Positions 17,251 through 25,977 of a DNA stretch of 64,000 nt are shown here, one piece after another. Both the position numbers and the translations under genes were made by a program. The DNA is taken from contig JAFRQM010000035.1 in NCBI GenBank assembly GCA_017428625.1, positions 1 to 64,000 of the forward strand, written 5' to 3'. This DNA is from Clostridia bacterium (lineage in GTDB: Bacteria > Bacillota > Clostridia > Oscillospirales > Acutalibacteraceae). Positions within the stretch are counted from its first letter, which is position 1. Each line of letters starts with the position of its first letter. The notes beneath the pieces were generated by a model, which had not been told where the DNA came from, searched no databases, and was given only the letters and a program-made list of their open reading frames with translations.

Positions 17251-20200
17251 TCAGAAATCTATATATGCGCCTTCGTCGCCATAGCCCCAGTGATTGTCAA
17301 AATCCTGGTTGATGGCACTTGAACCGGAGGATACGGATTTAAGGATAAGGGCGTCAATTGAGGTTGCTTCGAAGTCACCGTCAACGTCGGCTGAGCAAGC
17401 CATTACAAAGTGATCCATTTCGCCGTCCCACATATATTCTTCAGCATCTGAACGGACTGCGAAGGTATCAAACGCAGTGATTTCAGCATCGCCGTCGAAA
17501 TCGCCGTAAAGAACAACATAGTAGTTTGCGATTTCGTCTGTTTCATTTTCATCTGCATAGATGGTGATATAGGATGCTGTTGAGTAGCAATCCATCTCAT
17601 TGGGAGTCCATACAGCGTAGCAGTTTTCAAGGGTCTTAAATACATCGGTGGGTTCACCGTCATAGTAGAACACGCCTATACCTGCTATGAAATACATATC
17701 AGCATCACCGTAATACATTTCACCGTATGTGCTGTCTGCATAGGGAACAAATGCTGCACCGAAGTCATCACGATAGAATACGCTGTTTGCAAGAGCTTCT
17801 TCGTATGCATCGGGGTCGGTTTCAATATCGAAGAACTCAATTACGGGATCGGCTCCTGCCGCGATAACAAGACCGTTGATTGCCGCTGTAAGAGCAGCCG
17901 CCGCATTTGCAACGGTGTTCTGGTTTGCGGTGCTGTCACCAAGGTCGGCTTTGCGGATATCGATAGCTTCAACAACCGCGTTTGCGAATGCCTCTGAGCT
18001 TTCTGCAGTATAGCCTGCCGCTACAAATGCTTCTTTGATTTCGTTTGCATCGCTGAGAGCAGTGTCAAGGGTATCAATAACGCTTGCTACCGCGCCTGCT
18101 ATAGCTGAAGGATTAACCCCGCCGATGTCAAAGCTTTCGCCTGCGAGAGTTGAAAGCGCATCGATAATAGCAGCGTCAAGAACTGTGTAGTCAACGCCCA
18201 TGCAGAGTCTCTTATAAGCTCTTACATACTGGCTGAGAGCTTCTGTTATCTGTTCGGGCTTCGGAGCGGGATCACTGAGTGTGTAATCCGCGAATGTCTT
18301 TGCAAGTGTGTATTCTTCCCATGTGGATGCGGAGTAGTTGCCCTGAGCGTCTACTGAGTAAGCGCTGCGGAACGCCGCAAGTTTGCTTGTGTTTGCATCA
18401 CGCGGGATAAGTCTGTTACCGGTAAGGTTGACCATGCTCAGAGCATAAGCAACCGAAACGGAGTTAAGTGCGGGAATATTGGCAACTCTTACGAGATATG
18501 ACTCATACTCTGCATTGTAAGCTTCCATAGCTTCAACATATTTATTGTATTCATATACCGAAGCATCTGCGCCGGGATTTACGGGCTCGATGGGAGGATA
18601 TACAACCTGAGAGTCGATGATGCTCTGTGCTGAATTTCTGGCGTCTCTGAACTTCTTGTAGTCATGACCTACATAGTCGCGGATACCGAAATAACTGTAA
18701 GCATATCTTGAAGGACCGTTTGTGCCGCCTGCGGTTGTTGCCCAATACTGAACATTGTTCCAGCCGACTTTTTCGGGTTCGTTGCCGTCAGCCATAAATA
18801 CGGGGTTAACATCCTCTGCTTCATCAAGATAGTAGTTGTTGCTGTAGTTTGCGCCGTTGTTCGCAGAGTTCGCTACGAAGCCTGCGATTGCCTGCTCAAG
18901 AGCGGTTGTGCCGGTTGTCGCGGCTTTTTCGTCAAGAGCTTTAATAGCGGCGTAGAGGTTGCCGTATGCTGTAGCATACTGTGCGGATTTGGTCGGGAAT
19001 TCTGCTTCAGTCTTCGGGTCAAGAACAAGAAGACCTGCCGCGTCAAGAGCACTCTTGTAGGTGTTATACTCTGTGTTCGCATTTGTGAAGTTGTTGGGCT
19101 GACGGTTTGCGTCAACTGCATTCTCATAGAGTGATGCAAGGCCCTTGTCATCATAGAGGAAGAACTTGACGCTCTTTGTAATGTTGCCCGAAGGAGTTGC
19201 CAATGTGTAGGAGGCAGTGAATGTGCCGTTTGAAATTATTGTGTTGCCTTCCGCATCGACATTTGTTCCGTTAACGGCATTGGTTGAAAGTGTGTAATAA
19301 GTTTCGGATGCATCATATGCCGCGCTCTGAGGAACGAGAGTATATGTGTAGCCGTTTGCGTTGCGGGTGTAAAGGTCGGTTGCGCGTGTTGTCGGATTTT
19401 CATCGGTGTTGCCGTAGGTTTCGAAGTTACCGGAGTTGACATTCGCAACATTGTAACTCTCGTTGAGTCTTACATAGCCATCCGCCAGTTTGAACGGAGT
19501 GAGCGAGTAAGTCATACCTGCCGATGCGTCGGTGGTAAGAGTAGCTTCGGTGTTCTGGGTAATCCAGGGAACATTTGTTGAAATTGAGGAGATGCGGATG
19601 GTCTGTGAATTGCCGGCATCGTCCTTGACAGCCACCGAATAGCCGAGAATGTCATCGAGCGACCTGCCTCTGTTAGCGTAAACAGTGGGAGCAGCTTTAA
19701 GTGTGTAATTGCCTACAACATAGTCAATACGCTCGTCGGAGTCGTCTTTGTTTGTGGTGTCAACATAGCAGTATCTTGTGCAGGCAAGTTCAGCGCCGTC
19801 GGCAAGATATTGGTTTGTTTCATTCTTTACTTTATATACAATATTTAATGTTATGATTGAATCCTTCTTGATGCCGGAACCTGCAATGGTAAGAGACTTT
19901 GCCGCGCCGCCCGCGAGGGTCTGACCTGCCGCAAGGCCTGTAACACCGACTGAGCCGGAGGTTGTGGTTGCGGTTATGGACACGATTTCATAAACATAAA
20001 GGTTGTCTTGTGTGAATGCGCCGTTTGAGTTAGTGTAGCCGGTGTTGATACCCGAACTGCCGTTGTAAACCTGGAACTCAAGGCCTGCGGTTGCTTCGGA
20101 TACGCTGACGATTTCAGGCATATAGCATTCCATTTCGCCGAACTTCTGAGCGTCTGTGAGATTGAGAAGGTCGCAGACAACGGGAAGCGCTACCGCAATC

Positions 20201-22437
20201 CAGTCTGACGCATGTGCGTAAAGCGAATCAATAAGGTTGCCTACTATTGTGGCAAGCTCACTGTTTACTACAAGAGCGTCAAGGCTCGCGAATGACTTGG
20301 TAACCGTGCCCGGGAATATAGTGTTGACAACTCTGGTAACAAGGTCGATGATTGCCTTCTTGGTTGTGTTTGTGGCAAGTTCACCGTTGGTGTTTCTGGA
20401 GAAAATCTTCTCGAAGTTTGAAACATCGTTGATGTTGAGAATGGGATAAATAATGTAATCAAATAATAATGATTTAATTACGAGAGTCTGGCTTGAGATG
20501 TCATTGTGAATCCATGCGCTGGCGCCCTTGATGGGAACAAGTGCGTTGATGATGGTGTCAAGGTCTGCCCAGACCTGAGCCGCTGTAACATTGCCTACCG
20601 TGCCGTTGTTGTTGGGGTCGGTGTTGAGATTCTCGAATGCGCAGCCCGTTGCGGTAAGCATACCCGCGTAGTTGTGAACGCCCCATGTCGCAATCTGAAT
20701 CGCAAGGGTTTCATAATCGTTGCAGTATTCAAGAAGACCGCTGCCGGCATTAGTTGCAGGGTTGGTAGCCGTGCGGTTCTTCATTTTGCCGTTTGAATTG
20801 GCGACCATATCAATATTGTTGTTGATATTGTATGCCGCGATATCCATAAGAATGTCGAGCATCTGATCAACAAGCGCTGCATAATACTGCGCGTCTGTAC
20901 TGTTGCCTCTTACGGGCTTGGTGTAAGAGAGCTGGGGAAGATCCTGCCATGCAAGCTGTTCAACTGCTGCGTAGCAAACATCAGCTATTGTCTGCTGAGT
21001 GTCGTCAATATACATCCAGCTTACGGATTCGTTAAGAATAACTCTGAGAACGAAAGCAACAGTCTGCTGGTCGTTCATATTACCGATTTCTTCTGAACTG
21101 GGAAGAGTGATGTAAGGCTCAAAGAATTTGTCGCCTGCACCCTTAAGAATGAATCTTGCAACCGAGCAGATGTTCTTGAGAAGCAGAGCATCGCCCTGTG
21201 AATTATCCCAATCCCAGTCTCCGTTTGCTGCGGAACCGTTGAGAACACACTCAAGAACGCCGCCGAAATAGGTGTTGAAGTTGGCTATGAATGTTGAGTT
21301 CGCCGCATAATCCGAAGGATTGTATGCCGGAATATGCATTCCGTCAACATCAAAAATAGCGGCAAGCTGAGGATCAAGATCGCCGGGCTGATATTCGCCG
21401 TCATAGTCGGGATCATAATTTGCGCTGTTGGGGTCCATCTTATCCTTGTCATAAGTTACGCCGCAAACCTCGCGAAGCCAGGGGCGTGTAACATTGTTAA
21501 GAACGGGAACCGCAATGTAGTTGAACGCATTGACCATAAGCTTTTCAATGAAGTTGTAAGCCGATGTGTTCGCGTTGATGTTGCAGTCAGAAAGAATCTG
21601 ATCGATTTCCGCTGCGGAGAGGTCCTCAAGATATTCCCAAAGAAAGCCTTCGTAATCTTCGGGATCGGGGAGAACATAAGCGCCGTTAACCTTCTGGTGG
21701 TTGCCGATAAGAGCATATTTGAGAAGGTCATAAAGCATAACGTCAAGGTCGCCGCTTCCGGACGTAACGTTGTATTTGCCTTCGATTTTGTTGTTGGCGT
21801 CGATTTCACCGTCAAGAATGTCATAACTATCATTCATAACATGGTAGAGCGCTTTGAAAGCAAGAGCTCTGACGTCAAAGAGATAATCGCTGACAAGTGA
21901 GTTAAGAGCGCCGAGGCTGAGTGTGTGTGCCACATATCCGGTAAGAATGCCTTTGTTGTCTTCAAGGAACCGAACAACGGCAAGGATAACGTCTTTATCC
22001 TGAGTGTTGCCGCTTACGCCTCTGGTAACAAGGCCGCCGGATTTCTGATGGCCGACATAAAGAGCGTCGATGCTGAGAGAGCCTGCATCGCCTGCAATGC
22101 TCAGAAGACCGGAAACATTTTCATAGATAGCCGCTACCGAAGCAATGGCTTTGTTAATGCTTCTCAGGTCAAGACCTTCATCTGTGAGGTTGAGAAGGTC
22201 ATCGGGGCCGAGGTAGATATTTGCCGAAGCAAGTAACTTTTCGAGCTCTTCCAATGCCATTGAAGCATACTGCTCTGTGGTGAACGTAGGCTTGTCAAGG
22301 TCATCGTAGCCCCTGCCGGTCGCTGCCGTGATTGCGCCGTCTCTGTATGCCTGGTATGCGCTGCCCATAACTGAGAACATACCGAGAAGCATTGTCAGAG
22401 CGAGAATCACACTGAGAATTCGGGTTGACTTTTTCAA
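17251..22437 (-). CDS. 1728-aa secreted protein with large helical domain and C-terminal dockerin
   Basis: The TTG start follows GGAGG. The signal peptide (MKKSTRILSVI, then hydrophobic residues) ends near residue 28. Residues about 50-760 look mainly alpha-helical and match no family I know. Residues about 770-1100 are beta-rich, with a YKVKNE motif. Residues about 1100-1560 contain helical FIVAR-like repeats. After a short beta module (about 1570-1640), residues about 1643-1720 form a type I dockerin with duplicated loops GDFDGDAEI and ADVDGDFEA; the Asn of the usual DxNxD loop is replaced by Asp. B- and MucBP repeats are absent, apart from a B-repeat-like remnant (AVWTPNE) before the dockerin. 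Inferred role: a surface protein attached through dockerin-cohesin contact. No catalytic motif was recognised. Confidence 0.85.
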   Translation of the reverse strand: MKKSTRILSVILALTMLLGMFSVMGSAYQAYRDGAITAATGRGYDDLDKPTFTTEQYASMALEELEKLLASANIYLGPDDLLNLTDEGLDLRSINKAIASVAAIYENVSGLLSIAGDAGSLSIDALYVGHQKSGGLVTRGVSGNTQDKDVILAVVRFLEDNKGILTGYVAHTLSLGALNSLVSDYLFDVRALAFKALYHVMNDSYDILDGEIDANNKIEGKYNVTSGSGDLDVMLYDLLKYALIGNHQKVNGAYVLPDPEDYEGFLWEYLEDLSAAEIDQILSDCNINANTSAYNFIEKLMVNAFNYIAVPVLNNVTRPWLREVCGVTYDKDKMDPNSANYDPDYDGEYQPGDLDPQLAAIFDVDGMHIPAYNPSDYAANSTFIANFNTYFGGVLECVLNGSAANGDWDWDNSQGDALLLKNICSVARFILKGAGDKFFEPYITLPSSEEIGNMNDQQTVAFVLRVILNESVSWMYIDDTQQTIADVCYAAVEQLAWQDLPQLSYTKPVRGNSTDAQYYAALVDQMLDILMDIAAYNINNNIDMVANSNGKMKNRTATNPATNAGSGLLEYCNDYETLAIQIATWGVHNYAGMLTATGCAFENLNTDPNNNGTVGNVTAAQVWADLDTIINALVPIKGASAWIHNDISSQTLVIKSLLFDYIIYPILNINDVSNFEKIFSRNTNGELATNTTKKAIIDLVTRVVNTIFPGTVTKSFASLDALVVNSELATIVGNLIDSLYAHASDWIAVALPVVCDLLNLTDAQKFGEMECYMPEIVSVSEATAGLEFQVYNGSSGINTGYTNSNGAFTQDNLYVYEIVSITATTTSGSVGVTGLAAGQTLAGGAAKSLTIAGSGIKKDSIITLNIVYKVKNETNQYLADGAELACTRYCYVDTTNKDDSDERIDYVVGNYTLKAAPTVYANRGRSLDDILGYSVAVKDDAGNSQTIRISSISTNVPWITQNTEATLTTDASAGMTYSLTPFKLADGYVRLNESYNVANVNSGNFETYGNTDENPTTRATDLYTRNANGYTYTLVPQSAAYDASETYYTLSTNAVNGTNVDAEGNTIISNGTFTASYTLATPSGNITKSVKFFLYDDKGLASLYENAVDANRQPNNFTNANTEYNTYKSALDAAGLLVLDPKTEAEFPTKSAQYATAYGNLYAAIKALDEKAATTGTTALEQAIAGFVANSANNGANYSNNYYLDEAEDVNPVFMADGNEPEKVGWNNVQYWATTAGGTNGPSRYAYSYFGIRDYVGHDYKKFRDARNSAQSIIDSQVVYPPIEPVNPGADASVYEYNKYVEAMEAYNAEYESYLVRVANIPALNSVSVAYALSMVNLTGNRLIPRDANTSKLAAFRSAYSVDAQGNYSASTWEEYTLAKTFADYTLSDPAPKPEQITEALSQYVRAYKRLCMGVDYTVLDAAIIDALSTLAGESFDIGGVNPSAIAGAVASVIDTLDTALSDANEIKEAFVAAGYTAESSEAFANAVVEAIDIRKADLGDSTANQNTVANAAAALTAAINGLVIAAGADPVIEFFDIETDPDAYEEALANSVFYRDDFGAAFVPYADSTYGEMYYGDADMYFIAGIGVFYYDGEPTDVFKTLENCYAVWTPNEMDCYSTASYITIYADENETDEIANYYVVLYGDFDGDAEITAFDTFAVRSDAEEYMWDGEMDHFVMACSADVDGDFEATSIDALILKSVSSGSSAINQDFDNHWGYGDEGAYIDF

Positions 22438-22714
22438 AGTTTTGCACCTCCAAAAAAATTTAATGCGGGGATAAATTAAAAACTATAACAATGAAACTTT
22501 GCTTCGCAGGCTATCATTTGCAAACGCCCCGGGCGCTGCCGACTGCCTTGCCTGCCTTTAACAACCTCCTTTTGTTTGCGTGCGCCGGATACGCCTGCCC
22601 GGCGCACGCTGCAGTCAATTCAATTAATCCAACTCCGTCTTTGAAACCCGTGATTTTCAATTAAACATAAAGAAGGGTGCACGGGTCCCAAAAGCCGCTT
22701 TTATGGTCATATTA

Positions 22715-22743
22715 AATATACTAAAAATAGGGATTGATGTCAA
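22715..22743 (-). promoter_or_regulatory. Sigma-A promoter for the 1728-aa dockerin gene
   Basis: On the minus strand TTGACA (22738-22743) and TATATT (22715-22720) are 17 bases apart. Transcription would begin near 22708, giving a long leader of about 270 bases before the TTG start at 22437. The leader contains an 11-bp perfect hairpin at 22578-22609 (GCGTGCGCCGG/CCGGCGCACGC) and a 7-bp pairing of ACCCGTG (near 22646) with CACGGGT (near 22680). Confidence 0.8.
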
Positions 22744-23766
22744 CGAAATTGAATTCATTTAAAATTTTTTGTGAATTTATTACAATCTTTTTCCGCCGAT
22801 TTTGGCAGGTTTTACAGAATTTCAGGCTGCTTCAGCGCCCGGAAAAATCCTATTCGATTTGATATTTTTGTAAAGTTTTTTTGCATTACAAAAACAACGC
22901 AAATCAGAGAACGACATCTTATTTTGTTTATATTAAATAATCATTAATGTATAAAATAATAGATATCATCAACGAAAAAGTCGAAAAAACTCCCGGATTG
23001 CGTTTTTTGTAAAGAAAAGTTTCTTTGCATCTTATTTTCATATTTGGAAATTATCGCACCGGATAAAAATTGTCTTTGACAGCCAGATTCTCGTTTTCAA
23101 ACAAAATTATCGCAAACTGTTCTGCTTTTGCATAAATAACCGCGCTTGAAAAGGCTTTTGACTTGACAGCTGTTCCGAGACATCCGTGAAGCGGTTTTCG
23201 GCGTTTTTTTACTCCTGATTCAGGCAGTCGGGCACATTGGTTCGGCTGCTGATTGCGCCGCTCTTAGCGGGATTCCGGTTTGCGGACAAAAAACGTTTTT
23301 TCTGAGACGGCATATATTGTGGTCAAAGCTCAAAAAAATCTTTTATTTTTCGGAATAAGAAAATAATATTTTACTCTTTTGTATTTTTTGCATTTTGTGC
23401 TTAAGTAAAGGTATATGACTTTACAAGATTGCTTTTCAAGTGTGTTTTCTGTCCGCTTTTCGTCAATCTGACGGTTTTCGTCGGTTTTTGAAATATTTAG
23501 TAACTTTGTTACTAAAAAATTCTTGAACAATTATGTGCTTTTTCCTGTTTTCTCCGTCAAAAGTTTTGTTTTGCCCGTTTGTAAAGATAAATCGCTTTAC
23601 AATATTGTCCGTTTTTTCTCTTCCTGCTACTTGATTTATTTTTTGCTATTTATTACCATTTTTCTTTGTATATTTGTCAATATTTCACATACAATTCATT
23701 TTTTCAGTCCGATTCTGTCAGGAGATAAAAAACAGGCTGAAAGTCTCCTGAAAGATTTTTGAGTTG

Positions 23767-23795
23767 TTGACATTTAATTCTTTATGGAATAAAAT
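23767..23795 (+). promoter_or_regulatory. Sigma-A promoter of the dehydrogenase gene
   Basis: TTGACA (23767-23772) and TAAAAT (23790-23795) are 17 bases apart. The predicted start of transcription is about 30 bases before the ATG at 23832. Confidence 0.8.
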
Positions 23796-23831
23796 GTAAA
23801 AGTAATTTTTGAAAATGGAGTTGATTTTACT

Positions 23832-25355
23832 ATGGAAATCAAAAAACTTAAATATTTTGCGGGCGGTCAATGGATAGAATCCAAAACAGACAAATATATG
23901 GATATCTACAACCCCAGCACCGGCGAAGTTCAGGCGCAGACACCCTGCTGCACCGAAGAAGAGGTCAACTATGCGGTTGAGTGCGCCAAAAAGGCTTACC
24001 CCGGCTGGTCCGACACTCCCGTATTCAAAAGAGTGCAGATTCTCTACAGATTCAGAGAACTGCTCGAAGAGCACATGGATGAACTCACCGAACTTGTCGC
24101 GCGTGAGCACGGCAAAGTGTGGAGTGAGGCAAAAGGCGATATTCTCAAGGTAAAAGAACCTCTTGAACTTGCCTGCGGCGCGCCTTCTCTGATTATGGGC
24201 GAGAGTCTGCGCGACACATCGTCTGGTTACGACACCACTCTTTACAGAGAACCTCTCGGCGTTTTCGCGGGAATTATCCCCTTCAACTTCCCCGGAATGA
24301 TTCCGATGGGCTGGATGACCCCGATATGCATAGCCTGCGGTAACACAATAGTTCTCAAAGCCGCCTCAATGACCCCCATGACCTGTATGCGCCTTGCCGA
24401 ACTCTGGCAGGAGGCGGGCCTTCCCGACGGCGTTATCAACATTGTTACCTGCACAAGAAACGAAGCGAACATTCTGCTTGAGCACCCCGATGTCAAGGGC
24501 GTTTCATTCGTAGGCACCACAAATGTAGGCCGCCACATTTATTCAACAGCCGCGGCTTCCGGCAAACGCGTTCAGTGCCTTTGCGAGGCTAAGAACCACG
24601 CCCTTGTTCTTGAAGACGCCGCCCTTGAAAGAACCGCGAGGGGCATTATCAACTCCTCATTCGGCTGCGCGGGCGAACGCTGCATGGCCCTGCCCGTTGT
24701 TGTAGCCCAGGAGAGCATTGCCGACGAGCTTGTTTCATACATAGTCAAATTCGCGAAAGAGCTTAAAATCGGACCCGCTTATGACAAAGAATCAAAACTC
24801 GGCCCCGTTGTCAGCGCCGCTCATAAAGAGAAGGTTATCGGCTGGATAAACAAGGGCATCGAAGAGGGCGCCACCCTTTTGCTTGACGGCAGAAACACCG
24901 TTGTTGAAGGCTATGAAAACGGCTTTTATGTCGGCCCCACAATTCTTGACAATGTTACCGAAGAAATGACAGTCGGCACAAGAGAGATTTTCGGTCCCGT
25001 TCTCTGCATTAAGAGAGTAAAGACTTTCGAAGAAGGGCTTGCAATAATGAACAACAACCCCTTCGCAAACGGCTCCGTCATATTCACACAGAGCGGCTAC
25101 TACGCCCGTGAGTTCGCAAAAAGAACCGACGGCGGCATGGTCGGCGTAAATGTCGGCATCCCCGTTCCCGTAGGCATCTTCCCGTTCAACGGCCACAAGC
25201 TCTCATTCTTCGGCGACCTTCATACCCTCGGCAAAGACGGCTTCCGCTTCTACACCGAAAGCAAAACCGTCACCACGCGCTGGTTCGATGAAGAAGAAAT
25301 GAAGGCAAAAGAGGTTGACACCTGGGACGGCTCTGTCGGCGGAGATCTTAAATAA
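23832..25355 (+). CDS. mmsA: Methylmalonate-semialdehyde dehydrogenase (CoA-acylating)
   Basis: Aldehyde dehydrogenase superfamily, 507 aa, the usual length for this family. It has PFNFPG at 150-155, the catalytic cysteine Cys284 in GCAGERCMA, and the family-typical ending FGDLHTLGKDGFRFYTESKT. The MMSDH branch lacks the usual general-base glutamate and uses CoA instead of water, converting malonate or methylmalonate semialdehyde to acetyl-CoA or propionyl-CoA with NAD+. The gene is monocistronic, with its own promoter and terminator. No inositol or valine catabolic genes lie beside it, so the physiological substrate cannot be told from context. The start is ATG, 11 bases from GGAG. Confidence 0.88.
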   Translation: MEIKKLKYFAGGQWIESKTDKYMDIYNPSTGEVQAQTPCCTEEEVNYAVECAKKAYPGWSDTPVFKRVQILYRFRELLEEHMDELTELVAREHGKVWSEAKGDILKVKEPLELACGAPSLIMGESLRDTSSGYDTTLYREPLGVFAGIIPFNFPGMIPMGWMTPICIACGNTIVLKAASMTPMTCMRLAELWQEAGLPDGVINIVTCTRNEANILLEHPDVKGVSFVGTTNVGRHIYSTAAASGKRVQCLCEAKNHALVLEDAALERTARGIINSSFGCAGERCMALPVVVAQESIADELVSYIVKFAKELKIGPAYDKESKLGPVVSAAHKEKVIGWINKGIEEGATLLLDGRNTVVEGYENGFYVGPTILDNVTEEMTVGTREIFGPVLCIKRVKTFEEGLAIMNNNPFANGSVIFTQSGYYAREFAKRTDGGMVGVNVGIPVPVGIFPFNGHKLSFFGDLHTLGKDGFRFYTESKTVTTRWFDEEEMKAKEVDTWDGSVGGDLK

Positions 25356-25380
25356 GATTTTTTTGAAATAAAACATTTAA

Positions 25381-25411
25381 AACCCGCAGAGTTCCGGCTC
25401 TGCGGGTTTTT
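25381..25411 (+). terminator. Terminator after the dehydrogenase gene
   Basis: An 11-bp perfect stem AACCCGCAGAG/CTCTGCGGGTT with a 6-base loop runs into a T tract. Confidence 0.93.
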
Positions 25412-25425
25412 GTTGCAACGCAAGG

Positions 25426-25454
25426 TTGACTTTTTTTTTCGTTTATCATATATT
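25426..25454 (+). promoter_or_regulatory. Promoter of the FHA-proB-proA operon
   Basis: TTGACT (25426-25431) and TATATT (25449-25454) are 17 bases apart. The predicted leader is only about 25-40 bases, too short for a T-box or riboswitch. Confidence 0.75.
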
Positions 25455-25497
25455 AACTATATCATGGAGTAATATCTGCCGAAAGGAGTGAAGGCAT

Positions 25498-25953
25498 ATC
25501 GAAACGGTAGATTCTTTTCTCATTTTTTCACATTATTTTCTGCCTGTTCTGGCAATTCTGATTGTTCTGCTGTGCCTGCGCGCTCTTTTGAGAAGGCGGA
25601 TGCCCTCTCTCGGCAAAGCGAGAATAATCAACGAGGCAAACGGGAAGTCGTTCCCCATAAAATACCGCGAAACTTCAATAGGCAGAAGCAAAACCTGCGA
25701 CATAGTTCTCAACTACCCCACCGTTTCAAGGCTTCACGCCGTCATTGTATGCGCCAAAGACGGCTGGTATATTGCCGACAGTTCAAGTTCAACCCTGACA
25801 GTCAACGGCTTAAAGGTCAACAAACGCGCCGACATTGCGAGCGGAGACCGCATAGGCGCCGGCAACGTTACCCTGAGGTTTGAAAATCTCAAAACCGCTC
25901 CCGCCCGCGAAAAGCCGAAAAGCACCACGCAGAAAAAATCAAAATCAAAATAA
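25498..25953 (+). CDS. Short membrane-anchored FHA-domain protein, non-standard start
   Basis: The reading frame encodes a hydrophobic N-terminal helix (SFLIFSHYFLPVLAILIVLL) followed by a forkhead-associated domain with the conserved SIGRSKTCDIVL and SRLHAVI motifs, then a basic Lys/Ser tail. FHA domains bind phosphothreonine peptides. Start choice: an in-frame stop lies at 25489 and no ATG, GTG or TTG precedes the helix. A GGAG at 25485-25488 sits 9 bases before an ATC codon at 25498 that would begin (M)ETVDSFL. The first ordinary start, TTG at 25588, would delete the helix. I favour the ATC start (151 aa), or an ATG-to-ATC change. Related short FHA proteins sit beside division or cell-wall genes in other Clostridia; here it heads the proline operon. 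Confidence 0.7.
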   Translation: METVDSFLIFSHYFLPVLAILIVLLCLRALLRRRMPSLGKARIINEANGKSFPIKYRETSIGRSKTCDIVLNYPTVSRLHAVIVCAKDGWYIADSSSSTLTVNGLKVNKRADIASGDRIGAGNVTLRFENLKTAPAREKPKSTTQKKSKSK

Positions 25954-25977
25954 CACACAAACAACGAGAGGCAAAGA

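Larger units (their letters stand above)
22438..23831. other. 1.4-kb AT-rich gene-free interval
   Basis: This holds the leader and promoter of the 1728-aa gene on the left and the promoter of the dehydrogenase gene on the right. Between about 22750 and 23760 the sequence is strongly AT-rich, with homopolymer runs and short palindromes (AAAAAACGTTTTTT near 23287, AAAGAAA/TTTCTTT near 23011). The open frames in it are short, lack ribosome binding sites and have low-complexity composition. I see no RNA gene or mobile-element end. Confidence 0.6.

Noticed and set aside
21334-21900. 188-codon plus-strand frame opposite the 1728-aa gene
   Set aside because: Antisense to a well-supported secreted protein; no ribosome binding site or recognisable domain.
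23523-23762. 79-codon hydrophobic frame before the dehydrogenase gene
   Set aside because: Phe/Ile-rich translation of AT-rich DNA, no ribosome binding site, and it overlaps the region leading into the dehydrogenase promoter.
25412-25497. T-box or riboswitch before the proline operon
   Set aside because: The predicted leader is only about 25-40 bases long.
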